From positions 28,349-92,348 of the forward strand of contig NZ_JAABNO010000015.1 in NCBI RefSeq assembly GCF_009928445.1: a stretch of 64,000 bases of DNA. Direction: 5' to 3'. Positions 27,167 through 36,811 of the stretch are shown piece after piece. Numbering within the stretch: the stretch's first letter is position 1; every line of letters starts with the position of its first letter. This DNA comes from Clostridium sp. C8-1-8 (GTDB lineage Bacteria > Bacillota > Clostridia > Clostridiales > Clostridiaceae). Position numbers and translations under genes: made by a program. The notes under the pieces were generated by a model. It was given only the letters and a program-made list of their open reading frames with translations, ran no database searches and was not told where the DNA came from.

Positions 27167-27832
27167 ATGGATGGAATAAAAGGTTTTTTTACATCAATTG
27201 CTACAGTTCAAGGTATTATATCTATAGTAATATTGTTGCTTCTAATCGCTGCAGTGGTTTACTATGCAAAGAGAAAAGGAAATAAGGTAAGTCTTTCAAC
27301 TAAGGGGGTAGTAGCTATTGGTATCGGTGCAGCACTTTATGCAGCTTTATCTTTTATATCAATACCTATTGGGCCAAATACATCTTTTAGACTTGCAGTA
27401 GCAATTCTTCCTATTTTCGGAGCTATTTTTGGACCACTAGTAGGATTCTTAGTAGGGTTTATAGGACATGCATTGAATGATGCCTTAGCATACGGTTCTG
27501 TTTGGTGGAGCTGGGTGTTTATGTCTGCGGCTATAGGATTATTTGGAGGTTTCGTAACTTTTGATAAGAAGTTTAATCCTTTAGCTGGTCTGATTTCTAA
27601 AAGAAACTATATACAGCTTTATGTATATTCTCTGATTGGAATAGTGGCAGGAAGTGTAGTTGCTTACTTTGGAGATGTGTTTTTATACTCAGAATCAGCT
27701 GGAAAGGTATGGCTTCAAATAATATTAGCTGGTGCTACTAATCTAGCTATACTTTTTGTTATTGCAAATCCAGTGATAATAGCAATTGCTAAACTAAGAA
27801 AAAGCAATAATAATTTAGAGGTAAGTGAATAG
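27167..27832 (+). CDS. ECF transporter S component, UPF0397-like
   Basis: A 221-residue membrane protein. After an N-terminal helix and a basic stretch (KRKGNKVS), the region STKGVVAIGIGAALYAALSFISIPIGPNT...IFGPLVGFLVGFIGHALNDALAYGSVWWSWVFMSAAIGL matches the UPF0397 substrate-binding (S) components. It gives specificity to the ECF transporter with the next two genes. SAM-I control suggests methionine or a precursor as substrate, as proposed for the MtsTUV-type systems. RBS AAAGGGGGC precedes the ATG; the ATPase starts 12 bp after its stop. Confidence 0.85.
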   Translation: MDGIKGFFTSIATVQGIISIVILLLLIAAVVYYAKRKGNKVSLSTKGVVAIGIGAALYAALSFISIPIGPNTSFRLAVAILPIFGAIFGPLVGFLVGFIGHALNDALAYGSVWWSWVFMSAAIGLFGGFVTFDKKFNPLAGLISKRNYIQLYVYSLIGIVAGSVVAYFGDVFLYSESAGKVWLQIILAGATNLAILFVIANPVIIAIAKLRKSNNNLEVSE

Positions 27833-27844
27833 GGGGAAGTATTG

Positions 27845-29545
27845 GTGTCAGCTATAGAATTCAAAGAATTTAGCTTTAAGTATAGTAGTGTAAAAGATTA
27901 TACCTTGAAAAATATAAATCTTAAGATCAACGCAGGTGAAAAAGTTCTAATAGCTGGTCCAAGTGGTAGTGGAAAATCAACTTTAGCTCATTGTATAAAT
28001 GGGCTAATTCCTTTTATGTATAAGGGAGAAATAAAAGGGATTATCAAAATAGATGATTTAGAACCACATAAGAGCAGCTTACATGAGGTAAGTAAGCATG
28101 TAGGAACAATTCTTCAGGATCAAGATGGTCAGTTTGTAGGTATCAGTGTAGGTGAGGATGTAGCTTTTTTTTATGAAAACCATAATGTATCTAAGGATAT
28201 CATGAAAGATGGAGTAGAGAAGGCTCTAGAAGCAGTTGGTATGCTTGATTACATAGAGGAAAGCCCACAAAATTTGAGTGGAGGACAAAAACAGAAGGTA
28301 TCAATGGCTGGAATTTTGACTTCCAACTGCAACACACTTTTGTTTGATGAGCCACTTGCCAACTTAGATCCTTTTAGTAGCAAAAAAGCTATGGAAAAGA
28401 TAGTTGAAATAAATGAAAAAACTAATAGTACTATAATTGTAATTGAGCATAGGGTTGAAGAGGTGCTAGAACATAATTTTGATAGAGTCATTCTGATAAG
28501 TGATGGAGAAATAAAATATGATGGTACTCCGGATGAAATTCTAAGCCTTAATCTGCTTTCTGCATATGGAATAAGAGAACCGTTATATATAGAGGCAATA
28601 AAAAAATGTAATTTAAGTATTAGTAAAGATGACAATATAGTTAATATAAACAACTGTATCAAGTATAAAGAAGCTATACTTGATGAATTTAATAACAAAG
28701 ATGTACATATAAGAGAGAAAGCTAGTTGCAAGTTATTAGACGTTGAAAAACTAAGCTTTAAGTATTTTAAAGAGAAGGAAGATATACTAAGTAATATCAG
28801 TTTTTCTATAGAAAAAGGTGAGATGCTAGCTATATTAGGAAACAATGGTGCTGGAAAGTCTACATTGATGAAAATACTTACAGGGATAGAGCGGCAGAGC
28901 AGCGGAACCATAAAGTATTTAGGTAAATCAATAGATAAATGGTCTATAAAAAAGCGTTCGGAAATAATAGGATATGTAATGCAGAACCCAAACCAAATGA
29001 TAACTCAAAACATGATTTTTGATGAGGTTGCTCTAGGTTTAAGAAATAAGGGCTTTGAAGAAGTGTTCATTAAATCAAGAGTTGAAGAAACTCTAAAAGT
29101 CTGCGGATTGTACAAATATAGAAAATGGCCAGTAGGGGCCTTGAGTTATGGCCAAAAGAAGAGGGTTACTATAGCTGCTATACTAGTTACAAAACCTGAT
29201 ATACTAATTTTAGATGAACCTACAGCAGGACAAGATTATAGAAATTATAAAGAATTTATGGGATTTATTGAGCATATTAAAGCTACAGGAGTTACAATTA
29301 TTATGATAACTCATGATTTAAATCTGACCTTGGAATATGCTGATAGAGTTATTGTACTATCAGAAGGAAAGCTTATTGGCTGCGGCTCTATATTTTCAAT
29401 AATGAATAATAAGGAAATAATAAAGAGAGCTAGTTTAAAAGAACCTTCTTTATACAAAATGGCAGAGGTATTAGGGGTAAAGGAAAGAGATAAATTTACT
29501 TCTTATTTTATTGATAAGATAAAGGAGGATTGCACTTATGAATAG
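27845..29545 (+). CDS. ECF transporter fused duplicated ATPase (A-A')
   Basis: A 566-residue protein with two ABC ATPase domains. Domain 1 (about 1-240) has Walker A GPSGSGKST, signature LSGGQKQK and Walker B LLFDEP. Domain 2 (about 300-540) has Walker A GNNGAGKST, the variant signature LSYGQKKR and Walker B ILDEP. It energises uptake with the S and T components. GTG 27845 sits 8 nt after AGGGGG; an adjacent TTG at 27842 is possible. It overlaps the T component by 8 bp, so translation is coupled. Confidence 0.92.
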   Translation: MSAIEFKEFSFKYSSVKDYTLKNINLKINAGEKVLIAGPSGSGKSTLAHCINGLIPFMYKGEIKGIIKIDDLEPHKSSLHEVSKHVGTILQDQDGQFVGISVGEDVAFFYENHNVSKDIMKDGVEKALEAVGMLDYIEESPQNLSGGQKQKVSMAGILTSNCNTLLFDEPLANLDPFSSKKAMEKIVEINEKTNSTIIVIEHRVEEVLEHNFDRVILISDGEIKYDGTPDEILSLNLLSAYGIREPLYIEAIKKCNLSISKDDNIVNINNCIKYKEAILDEFNNKDVHIREKASCKLLDVEKLSFKYFKEKEDILSNISFSIEKGEMLAILGNNGAGKSTLMKILTGIERQSSGTIKYLGKSIDKWSIKKRSEIIGYVMQNPNQMITQNMIFDEVALGLRNKGFEEVFIKSRVEETLKVCGLYKYRKWPVGALSYGQKKRVTIAAILVTKPDILILDEPTAGQDYRNYKEFMGFIEHIKATGVTIIMITHDLNLTLEYADRVIVLSEGKLIGCGSIFSIMNNKEIIKRASLKEPSLYKMAEVLGVKERDKFTSYFIDKIKEDCTYE

Positions 29546-30365
29546 AAGTGGTTCATTATATATTGAGAAAGATTCAATATTCCATAAACTTGATGGAAGT
29601 GTTAAGTTATTAATGATGATTATTTGGACTATATTTATATTCTTCTTTATGGATGCCCGTGTGTTTTTAACTATGTTAATCATAGGGTTTGGCTTTATAC
29701 TAATTGCAAAACTTCCGTTTAAGAGCATAGCTCCACTAATAGTATTTATATTTATTTTTACGATATTTAATTCTTTGCTACTATTTATAGTAACTCCGGC
29801 TTATGGATCTACTTTAGTTGGAAGGTATACAACCTTACTTAATTTTCATGGATATAAGTTAACTTATGAAACTTTATTTTATGCCCTAACCTTATCACTT
29901 AAGTATTTAGCTATAATACCTTTAACCATTATATTTATATTTACTACCCATCCTAGTAAGTTTGCTAGTAGCCTAAATAGAATAGGGATTTCTTATAAGG
30001 TGGCCTATGCAGTAAATATAGCTTTAAGATATATTCCTGATGTGAAGGATGAGGTTAAGAATATAGTTAATGCACAGCAAGCTAGAGGTATTGCTTTTAA
30101 AAAGGAGGATGCTCCATTTTATAAAATATTAAAAAACTATACTATTATACTTTTCCCACTTATAATATCCTCTCTAAACAGGATTGAAGTGGTTTCTAAT
30201 GCCATGGAGCTTAGAGGCTTTGGTATTAGTAAAAAAAGGACATGGTATAACAGAGAAAATTTAAAGGCTTTAGATATAATTTTTATTACGTTATTTATCC
30301 TTCTTCTGGTAGTTGGACTAATATTTAAAAAGAATCTTTTTACTCACTTTTGGTACCCTTGGTAG
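29538..30365 (+). CDS. ECF transporter T component
   Basis: A 275-residue CbiQ/EcfT-type integral membrane protein with about five to six spans. The coupling helices that contact the ATPases are visible as ALRYIPDVKDEVKNIVNAQQARG and SLNRIEVVSNAMELRGFG; the Ala-Arg-Gly-type motifs ARG and LRG are characteristic. RBS AAAGGAGG lies inside the end of the ATPase gene. It completes an S-(A-A')-T operon under SAM-I control. Confidence 0.92.
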   Translation: MNRSGSLYIEKDSIFHKLDGSVKLLMMIIWTIFIFFFMDARVFLTMLIIGFGFILIAKLPFKSIAPLIVFIFIFTIFNSLLLFIVTPAYGSTLVGRYTTLLNFHGYKLTYETLFYALTLSLKYLAIIPLTIIFIFTTHPSKFASSLNRIGISYKVAYAVNIALRYIPDVKDEVKNIVNAQQARGIAFKKEDAPFYKILKNYTIILFPLIISSLNRIEVVSNAMELRGFGISKKRTWYNRENLKALDIIFITLFILLLVVGLIFKKNLFTHFWYPW

Positions 30366-30392
30366 AACGATGAAAGACTTAGGAGGTTTTTT

Positions 30393-30929
30393 ATGAAGAG
30401 AAAGTTTATTGATAGAAGCTCTTGGAGTAGAGTTGACAAAAGTACATCTAAAACCGTATATATTGAAAATCAAGAATTTAAGGGGTATGTATATTACATA
30501 CTTTGTGAAAAGGTTAATAGCTGTTTAGAAGTTAACATGCAAGGAAAGAAAGTACATTTAGTGGATGATGGCTATAAATGGCTACAGATATTGCCTTTAG
30601 ATAAGAGGTATTCTATTACAACCATGATTGATGATAAAGATGAGATAGTACAGTGGTATTTTGATATAACAAAGAAAAATGGAATTGATGAAGAGGGAAA
30701 AATCTATTATGATGATATGTATTTAGATGTGGTTGTATTACCATCTTCTGAGATAATATTACTTGATGAAGACGAATTAGAGGAAGCCTTGGAGAATAAC
30801 TTAATTAATAGAGAAGATTATGATTTAGCTTATAGTGATGCTAAGGAAATAATGAATGGTTTAGCTAGGGATGTAGAGAAGCTAAAAATATTTACTACTA
30901 AGTTTTTGAAAGAAGTTACTGTAAAATAA
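30393..30929 (+). CDS. DUF402 family protein (putative nucleoside tri-/diphosphatase)
   Basis: A 178-residue soluble protein with the DUF402 (FomD/YgaC-type) barrel: GYKWLQILPLDKRYSITTMIDDKDEIVQWYFDITKKNGIDEEGKIYYDDMYLDVVVLP, rich in metal-binding acidic residues. Some relatives hydrolyse nucleoside phosphates. RBS TTAGGAGG. It starts 27 bp after the T component with no terminator between, so it may belong to the same SAM-regulated operon. A link to sulfur or methionine metabolism is not established. Confidence 0.75.
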   Translation: MKRKFIDRSSWSRVDKSTSKTVYIENQEFKGYVYYILCEKVNSCLEVNMQGKKVHLVDDGYKWLQILPLDKRYSITTMIDDKDEIVQWYFDITKKNGIDEEGKIYYDDMYLDVVVLPSSEIILLDEDELEEALENNLINREDYDLAYSDAKEIMNGLARDVEKLKIFTTKFLKEVTVK

Positions 30930-30977
30930 TAATACATTTAGAATAGTAATTTAATACAAGGTTATAGTAATATAATT

Positions 30978-31024
30978 AAAGGTGATACAAGATATACTTA
31001 TAAGTTATCTGTATCACCTTCAAT
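30978..31024. terminator. Bidirectional terminator between convergent genes
   Basis: AAGGTGATACA and TGTATCACCTT arms with A/T-rich flanks serve the ECF/DUF402 operon and the convergent DMT gene. Confidence 0.75.
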
Positions 31025-31053
31025 TATTGTTATGGGTTCTAAATAGCCAAGCT

Positions 31054-31953
31054 TTATTTGAATTTATTAGTGCCCCACACTCCAGTAAGTATAAGTATTG
31101 AGCCTACAAAATGATATATGTGAAAACTCTCATTAAGGATTAAAACACCTGCAACTATAGATACAATAGTAGATATATTAGAAAATACTGAGGTTTTTGA
31201 TGCTTGTATCTTAGATAATGTAAAATTAGTTAAGAAGTAAGCAATTATGGACGATATTATTCCTAAATATAATATAGAAATAACAAAGGTTCTGCTTTTT
31301 AAAGGCTCGAAGTAATTGTAGATATTTCCATTGATTAGAACATCTACTATGTTCATTATCGTAAAGCATAAAGCAGCGAAAAACATCATAAAATAAGTAA
31401 TCTCAACAGGAGTATAGTATTTAGATACTTTTCTAGATATTATACTGTAGAAGCCGGCAGAAGTGACTGCACCTAAAAGTAGTATTATTCCTCCAATAGA
31501 GGTTCCTTGTCCACCAGTGCTGCTCATTATTCCAATGAGAGCTACACCACTTACGGATAATACTATAAATAGTATTCTTTTTATGGAAGGTACTTCATTT
31601 AAAAAATAAGCTCCTAGTAAGGTTACTGCTATGGGAATCAAAGCTAGCATAAGTCCTGCAACGGATGAAGAAGCATTTTTAACTCCGTATGTTTCGAATA
31701 TAAAATATATTACTGGCTCAGCAAGACCTAATACTATTAAACCACCTAGAGGTTTATTTTTATAGTTAACCTTTATTATTTTAAATATTATCAGTATTGT
31801 CATCACTAAAAAGGCCAATAAGAAACGGAAGGAAACAAGCATAAAAGGCGTGGCTACAGTTAGTGCCATTTTTGAAAATAAAAAGCTTAAACCGAAAATT
31901 ACAGAGCTAATTGATACAGCAATATAGGGCAAGAAATTACTTTTTTTGTCCAT
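31054..31953 (-). CDS. EamA/DMT-superfamily transporter
   Basis: A 299-residue protein with ten predicted membrane spans in two EamA repeats (about 10-140 and 155-295). Typical segments are VSISSVIFGLSFLFSKMAL, SFRFLLAFLVM and, in the second half, YLGIISSIIAYFLTNFTLSKIQASKTSVFSNISTIVS. These carriers usually export amino acids or other metabolites; the substrate is unknown. Its start follows AAGGAGATT on the minus strand. It is transcribed alone, divergently from the YhgE/Pip pair. Confidence 0.88.
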   Translation of the reverse strand: MDKKSNFLPYIAVSISSVIFGLSFLFSKMALTVATPFMLVSFRFLLAFLVMTILIIFKIIKVNYKNKPLGGLIVLGLAEPVIYFIFETYGVKNASSSVAGLMLALIPIAVTLLGAYFLNEVPSIKRILFIVLSVSGVALIGIMSSTGGQGTSIGGIILLLGAVTSAGFYSIISRKVSKYYTPVEITYFMMFFAALCFTIMNIVDVLINGNIYNYFEPLKSRTFVISILYLGIISSIIAYFLTNFTLSKIQASKTSVFSNISTIVSIVAGVLILNESFHIYHFVGSILILTGVWGTNKFK

Positions 31954-32181
31954 ATAATAAATCTCCTTAAAATGAAAGTATATATAAGTATATGTTTGTA
32001 AATCATATATGGATAAAATGTTTTGATATATCTTAAAATATATAATTACAATGAGATATTATATTTTATAAGACTTATGCTGTCAAACAATGTTATTAAA
32101 ATTTAAAATAAGTATGATTTTTTAAAACTTAATCATAGCTTCTTAAGATAGAATAATTAGTCATTTTTAAGAAGATGTAAA

Positions 32182-32266
32182 TTGTATTAAACAAGAATCT
32201 AGTATATAATACATACGCTAGCATAGGACAACTATTTTTGTTATTGATTTATAGAGTGCACGTGCA
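32182..32266 (+). promoter_or_regulatory. Promoter of the YhgE/Pip pair with a downstream palindrome
   Basis: TTGTAT (32182-32187), 17 bp, TATAAT (32205-32210). A TGCACGTGCA palindrome (32257-32266) lies about 20 bp before the start codon and could be an operator. No regulator gene is adjacent. The remaining divergent spacer (31954-32181) is AT-rich with nothing recognised. Confidence 0.6.
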
Positions 32267-32286
32267 ATAATAGATGGAGGAGTAAG

Positions 32287-34446
32287 ATGAAGAATATTTT
32301 AAAAGTATTTAAACGAGATATGAAGAGTATAGCAAAAAATCCTGTTGCTCTATTGATAATTGGAGGGTTGTGTGTTATACCTTCGCTGTATGCTTGGGTA
32401 AACATAAAGGCATGTTGGGATCCTTATGAAAATACAAGCACAATACCAGTTGCAGTTGTAAATAACGACAGACATGTATCTTTTAGAGGAAAAGAAATAA
32501 ATATAGGTGAACAAGTAGTCGAAAAGTTAAAAGATAATAAGAAAATTGGATGGACTTTTGTTAACTCCAAGGACGCAGACTTAGGTGTAGTAGATGGAAC
32601 CTACTATGCAGCTGTAGAAATTCCAGAAGACTTTTCTTCAAGGTTCGTAAGTGTATTGTCTGACAATCCGAAGAAGCCTCAAATAAACTATAAAGTTGAT
32701 ACAAAGGCAAATCCGGTGGCCACTAAGATAACCGGAGTAGCTAAGAATACTCTAACCGAGGAGATAACCTCTAATTTTATAGAAACAGTAAACTCAACCA
32801 TTTTTACCTCGCTTAATGATGTAGGACAAAATGCTGAAAAGAACAAACAAGACATAATTAAACTAAAAGATAATATTATTCTAATGAATAAAAATATGGA
32901 TTCTATAATTGATGGATTAAAAAATATACATACAAGATCTGGAGACTTAAGTAAGTTCTTAACAGAAATAAAAGCTACAATGCCATCAATAAGCAGCGGA
33001 CTTAATGTGGTTATTCAAAGTAATGATAATAATAAGCAATTGATTAAGTCAACTCAAAATGCAATGAATAACTCCTTTGACAATATTGGACTTACTTTAA
33101 ACAATTCGCAAGCCTCAGTATATAGAATTCAGGCTTTAGTTTCAGAGCTTAATACTTCTGCTTCATCAACTGCCACCTCACAGATGAACTCTACAGTTGG
33201 CCAGATAAGCATGGAAATTACTAATTTAAATAATGGAATAAATTCTACTATAGATTTTTTACAAAAGCTCAATGAAACAAATCCAAATGGTGAAATAACA
33301 AAAATGATAACATCATTAAAAAATATTCAAAATGCACTGAATGACGAAAGTAAAAGATTAGATAATCTGAAAAGTCAGTTAAGTGCTGCAAATAAAATTA
33401 ATAAGGATATGATAGATTCAATAAATAATGGAATCTCTAACCTAAACGTTCAAATAACTAATACTACAAAGCTATACAATACCAGTACAAGAGCATCGTT
33501 AAATACCATAGCTAATAATCTAATAGTTGCTACAGATGATGCTACTGATTTAATAAAATCAGCGCAAGATCTTGGTAGTCAGATTGACAAACTTATGAAT
33601 ACAGCTATAGATGGAACTAACTTAGCTAATAAGGTATCAGGTGACTTAGATTATAGATTACTTCAATTTAAGGATGTAATAGGTAAGCTAAGTGAAAAGC
33701 TGCAATTAATAAATAACAATGATTTAGTACAAATAATAACAATATTGCAAAGTAATCCTACGTTTATGGGAGATTTTATTTCAGATCCTATAAATCTAAA
33801 GGATGAGGCTATAAATGCAATTCCAAACTATGGTTCAGCTATGGCCCCAATTTATACTGTTCTAGCTCTATGGGTAGGATGCTTACTGCTTACTTCTCTA
33901 TTAAAGACTAAGGTAGCACCTTTTGAAGGTAGTGAAAAACTTACCTTGAGAGAAAAACATTTTGGTAAGATGTTGACTTTTATAACTTTAGCAGCAATTC
34001 AAGGCTTCATAGTATCGGTGGGCGACAAGTTATTGCTTAATGTATACACAGTAAATACAGCTTTGATGATTATCTTTTCGGTAGTGTCATCTATTGTATT
34101 TGCCATAATTACTTATACTTTAGTTTCTATATTAGGAAACATAGGAAAGGCAGTAGCTATAGTGTTTATGATAATACAATTGGCGGGTAGCGGAGGAACC
34201 TACCCTATTCAAGTGGATCCGATGATCTTTAGGATACTTCAGCCTCTTTTCCCTTTTACCTATAGCGTAGGAGGTTTTAGAGAAGCTATAGCTGGACCGC
34301 TTATAAGTAGTGTAGTTTTAGATTTTACTGTGCTTCTTATAATAGCAGCAATATTTATCTTGATTGGTTTCTTCTTTAAAGAGCCTTTGCATAATCCAAT
34401 TCATCGATTTGAAGAAAGGTTTGAAGAATCAGGTATAGGAGAATAA
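32287..34446 (+). CDS. YhgE/Pip-family membrane protein (first of tandem pair)
   Basis: A 719-residue protein with the YhgE/Pip layout. An N-terminal membrane helix (about 20-40, LLIIGGLCVIPSLYAWVNIKACWDPY) leads to a large extracellular region with long Asn/Ser/Thr-rich coiled-coil stretches (about 180-500), then five or six C-terminal spans of ABC-2 type (about 515-705, TVLALWVGCLLLTSLL, FPFTYSVGGFREAIAGP). Relatives include the phage receptor Pip and YueB-like proteins, often near type VII secretion genes, which are absent here. RBS GGAGGAG. The stop is 17 bp before the paralogue. Confidence 0.85.
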   Translation: MKNILKVFKRDMKSIAKNPVALLIIGGLCVIPSLYAWVNIKACWDPYENTSTIPVAVVNNDRHVSFRGKEINIGEQVVEKLKDNKKIGWTFVNSKDADLGVVDGTYYAAVEIPEDFSSRFVSVLSDNPKKPQINYKVDTKANPVATKITGVAKNTLTEEITSNFIETVNSTIFTSLNDVGQNAEKNKQDIIKLKDNIILMNKNMDSIIDGLKNIHTRSGDLSKFLTEIKATMPSISSGLNVVIQSNDNNKQLIKSTQNAMNNSFDNIGLTLNNSQASVYRIQALVSELNTSASSTATSQMNSTVGQISMEITNLNNGINSTIDFLQKLNETNPNGEITKMITSLKNIQNALNDESKRLDNLKSQLSAANKINKDMIDSINNGISNLNVQITNTTKLYNTSTRASLNTIANNLIVATDDATDLIKSAQDLGSQIDKLMNTAIDGTNLANKVSGDLDYRLLQFKDVIGKLSEKLQLINNNDLVQIITILQSNPTFMGDFISDPINLKDEAINAIPNYGSAMAPIYTVLALWVGCLLLTSLLKTKVAPFEGSEKLTLREKHFGKMLTFITLAAIQGFIVSVGDKLLLNVYTVNTALMIIFSVVSSIVFAIITYTLVSILGNIGKAVAIVFMIIQLAGSGGTYPIQVDPMIFRILQPLFPFTYSVGGFREAIAGPLISSVVLDFTVLLIIAAIFILIGFFFKEPLHNPIHRFEERFEESGIGE

Positions 34447-34463
34447 AACTTAAGGAGCGAGTT

Positions 34464-36620
34464 ATGAAGAAGGTTTTTAAAGTATTTAAACGAGATTTAA
34501 AAAGTATAGTTAAAAATCCTGCAGCATTGGCTATAGTAATAGGACTATGTATTTTACCTTCTCTTTACGCATGGATTAATATAAAAGCTTGCTGGGATCC
34601 TTATGCCAATACAGGCAATCTTCCAGTAGCTATAGTTAACAATGATGAAGGAACAAACTTTAACGGGAAAAATATAAATGCAGGTGATGAAATAGTAGCT
34701 CAATTAAAGAATAACAAAGCAATTGGATGGGTTTTTGTGGATCAATGGCAGGGAAATTACGGGCTAAACGAAGGAAAGTACTATGCCCTAATAGAGATCC
34801 CTTCGGATTTTTCAAAAGGGTTGGTTAGTCTGACTACTGTAGCACCAAAAAAACCAGATATAATATACAGAGTTAATCAAAAGTTGAATGCTATAGCAGC
34901 TAAGATTACTAATGCAGCCAAAGAGAGCGTAGCTAAAAGTATTAAGGAAAACTTTGTAGATACTGTAAATAAAGAAGCTTTAAAGACTATAAATTCAGTG
35001 GGTGAAGAGTTTAAAGTGAACAAATCACAAATAGTCCAGCTTAAAGATACTATGGCTGAAGCAAATAGTAATATAGGTGATATAAGAAAATACATAACAG
35101 AAGCAAATAATAATTCTGAAGATATTCAGAAGTACTTAAATAATGTAAAGACAAAGTTGCCTAAGATAACAGAACAGATAAATAGTCTTCAAAAAGTTAC
35201 AGAAGCCAGTAAGGACTTAACTATATCTACAAAGCAAAGTATCAACACCATAGCATCATCAATAAATACCGATATAGGTAAGCTTCAGAATATAAACCAG
35301 CAGAATCAAAGCCTTTTACAGAAGCTTAAGGATATAAATAATGGATTAAGTTCAGAAAACTTTGATACTATTGTTAGTGAGATGTCAAACTTAATGGATT
35401 CTTTAAAGAGTATTATTGATGCGGATACTAAAAATTTGCAAACTATAAGCAATTTAAAGCCTAATAACCCTTTAGGAGGAAATATAAATTCTTTCAATAC
35501 ATTGAAAAGTACTGCAGATATGGAGCAAAAGGCTCTTAATGATTTGAAGAATGCTAAGGATAGCGGAGGTAGTAAGGATTCTATCAATTCATCATTAGAT
35601 CAAATATCTCAAACAAGCGATAATTTGACTAATCAGATCATAAATGTTTCAAATAGTTTTTATTCCAATGGCATTGCTGTTATCAATAGTGTGGCAGACG
35701 GTATTACAACAGGCTTAGACAATGCTAATTCAATTTTAGAAACTACTAAGGTTATTGTTCCACAGTTAGATGCATTAGCCAACTTTGGAATAGCAAGTAG
35801 TAAAGCATCAGTTAGCGAGGCTAGTGAACTCAATGGCAAGTTGGCGGCTTTGCAGGTAGAGTTAAATAATCTAAGTGATAAGATGAAAGATCTAACCGAT
35901 GATAATATAGACCAGATAGTAAAGCTTATGAAGATGAATCCAGATGAAATAGCCGATTTCATATCTTCACCAATAAATGTTAAAGAGGTTGATGTATATG
36001 ATTCAGGTATATTTGGTGTTGGTCTTACACCGTTTTATACAGTACTAGCTATATGGGTAGGAGCACTACTTTTATCATCTTTACTTACAGTAGAAGCTCA
36101 TGATTTTGAAGATGGAGAAAAGTTAAATCTACTTCAAAGACATTTTGGTAAGATGTTATTATTTTTAATGATTTCCATGATTCAAGCTGTAATAGTAACT
36201 TTAGGTGATAAGTATATATTGGGAGTAAAACCAGTAGATTTGAGGCTTATGTTGATCTTTGCCTTACTTTCAGCAGTGACTTTTACTATTATAATATTTA
36301 CGCTAGTTTCAATATTTGGTAATGTAGGCAAGGCTATAGCTGTTGTAATAATGGTATTTCAAATAGCTGGAGCTGGAGGCATATATCCTATACAAACTAA
36401 TCCGAAAATATTTGGAATACTACAGCCTTTATGGCCATTTACCTACGCAATAAATGGTTTTAGAGAGGCTATTGCAGGACCAGTATGGGATAGTGTTTAC
36501 AAAAACATAAATGCGCTAATTACTTTTGCCTTATTTTTTGCAGTCCTTGCAGTTCTTAAGAGACCGTTCCATAAGCTTACAGAGTTTATGGAGCATAAGT
36601 TTAAGGAAGCTGGAGTATAG
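34464..36620 (+). CDS. YhgE/Pip-family membrane protein (second of tandem pair)
   Basis: A 718-residue paralogue of the preceding protein with the same start (KVFKRDLKSIVKNPAALAIVIGLCILPSLYAWINIKACWDPYANT) and end (LWPFTYAINGFREAIAGPVWDS). The central coiled-coil region is much less alike, which suggests different outer-surface partners. RBS AAGGAGCG; a terminator follows the stop. An envelope scaffold, an exporter permease-like unit or a phage receptor are all possible. Confidence 0.85.
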   Translation: MKKVFKVFKRDLKSIVKNPAALAIVIGLCILPSLYAWINIKACWDPYANTGNLPVAIVNNDEGTNFNGKNINAGDEIVAQLKNNKAIGWVFVDQWQGNYGLNEGKYYALIEIPSDFSKGLVSLTTVAPKKPDIIYRVNQKLNAIAAKITNAAKESVAKSIKENFVDTVNKEALKTINSVGEEFKVNKSQIVQLKDTMAEANSNIGDIRKYITEANNNSEDIQKYLNNVKTKLPKITEQINSLQKVTEASKDLTISTKQSINTIASSINTDIGKLQNINQQNQSLLQKLKDINNGLSSENFDTIVSEMSNLMDSLKSIIDADTKNLQTISNLKPNNPLGGNINSFNTLKSTADMEQKALNDLKNAKDSGGSKDSINSSLDQISQTSDNLTNQIINVSNSFYSNGIAVINSVADGITTGLDNANSILETTKVIVPQLDALANFGIASSKASVSEASELNGKLAALQVELNNLSDKMKDLTDDNIDQIVKLMKMNPDEIADFISSPINVKEVDVYDSGIFGVGLTPFYTVLAIWVGALLLSSLLTVEAHDFEDGEKLNLLQRHFGKMLLFLMISMIQAVIVTLGDKYILGVKPVDLRLMLIFALLSAVTFTIIIFTLVSIFGNVGKAIAVVIMVFQIAGAGGIYPIQTNPKIFGILQPLWPFTYAINGFREAIAGPVWDSVYKNINALITFALFFAVLAVLKRPFHKLTEFMEHKFKEAGV

Positions 36621-36630
36621 ATAAAAGAAT

Positions 36631-36670
36631 AAAAAAATCGCTAAAGTGAACTGCTTTAGCGATTTTTTTT
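36631..36670 (+). terminator. Terminator of the YhgE/Pip operon
   Basis: AAAATCGCTAAAG pairs with CTTTAGCGATTTT plus a T8 tail. It is a member of the same terminator hairpin family. Confidence 0.85.
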
Positions 36671-36811
36671 CTATTATTTCTTTTCTAAGGTACATGAGGA
36701 AAAGCTGTTCGGAGATATAAGTTCTTGCTTGTAAATTATATTTTTAGCTACATATAAAACTATTGTCTATTCCGGTCGATAATATAAAAAAGGATACGGA
36801 GGATAAATAAG

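Noticed and set aside
28249-28911. Minus-strand 220-codon frame inside the ECF ATPase gene
   Set aside because: Opposite-strand shadow of the fused ATPase; hydrophobic low-complexity translation typical of antisense frames in AT-rich genes.
36671-36811. c-di-GMP riboswitch near the GGDEF gene
   Set aside because: No GGNAAA/ACGCAAAGCC-type core is present here or elsewhere in the window.
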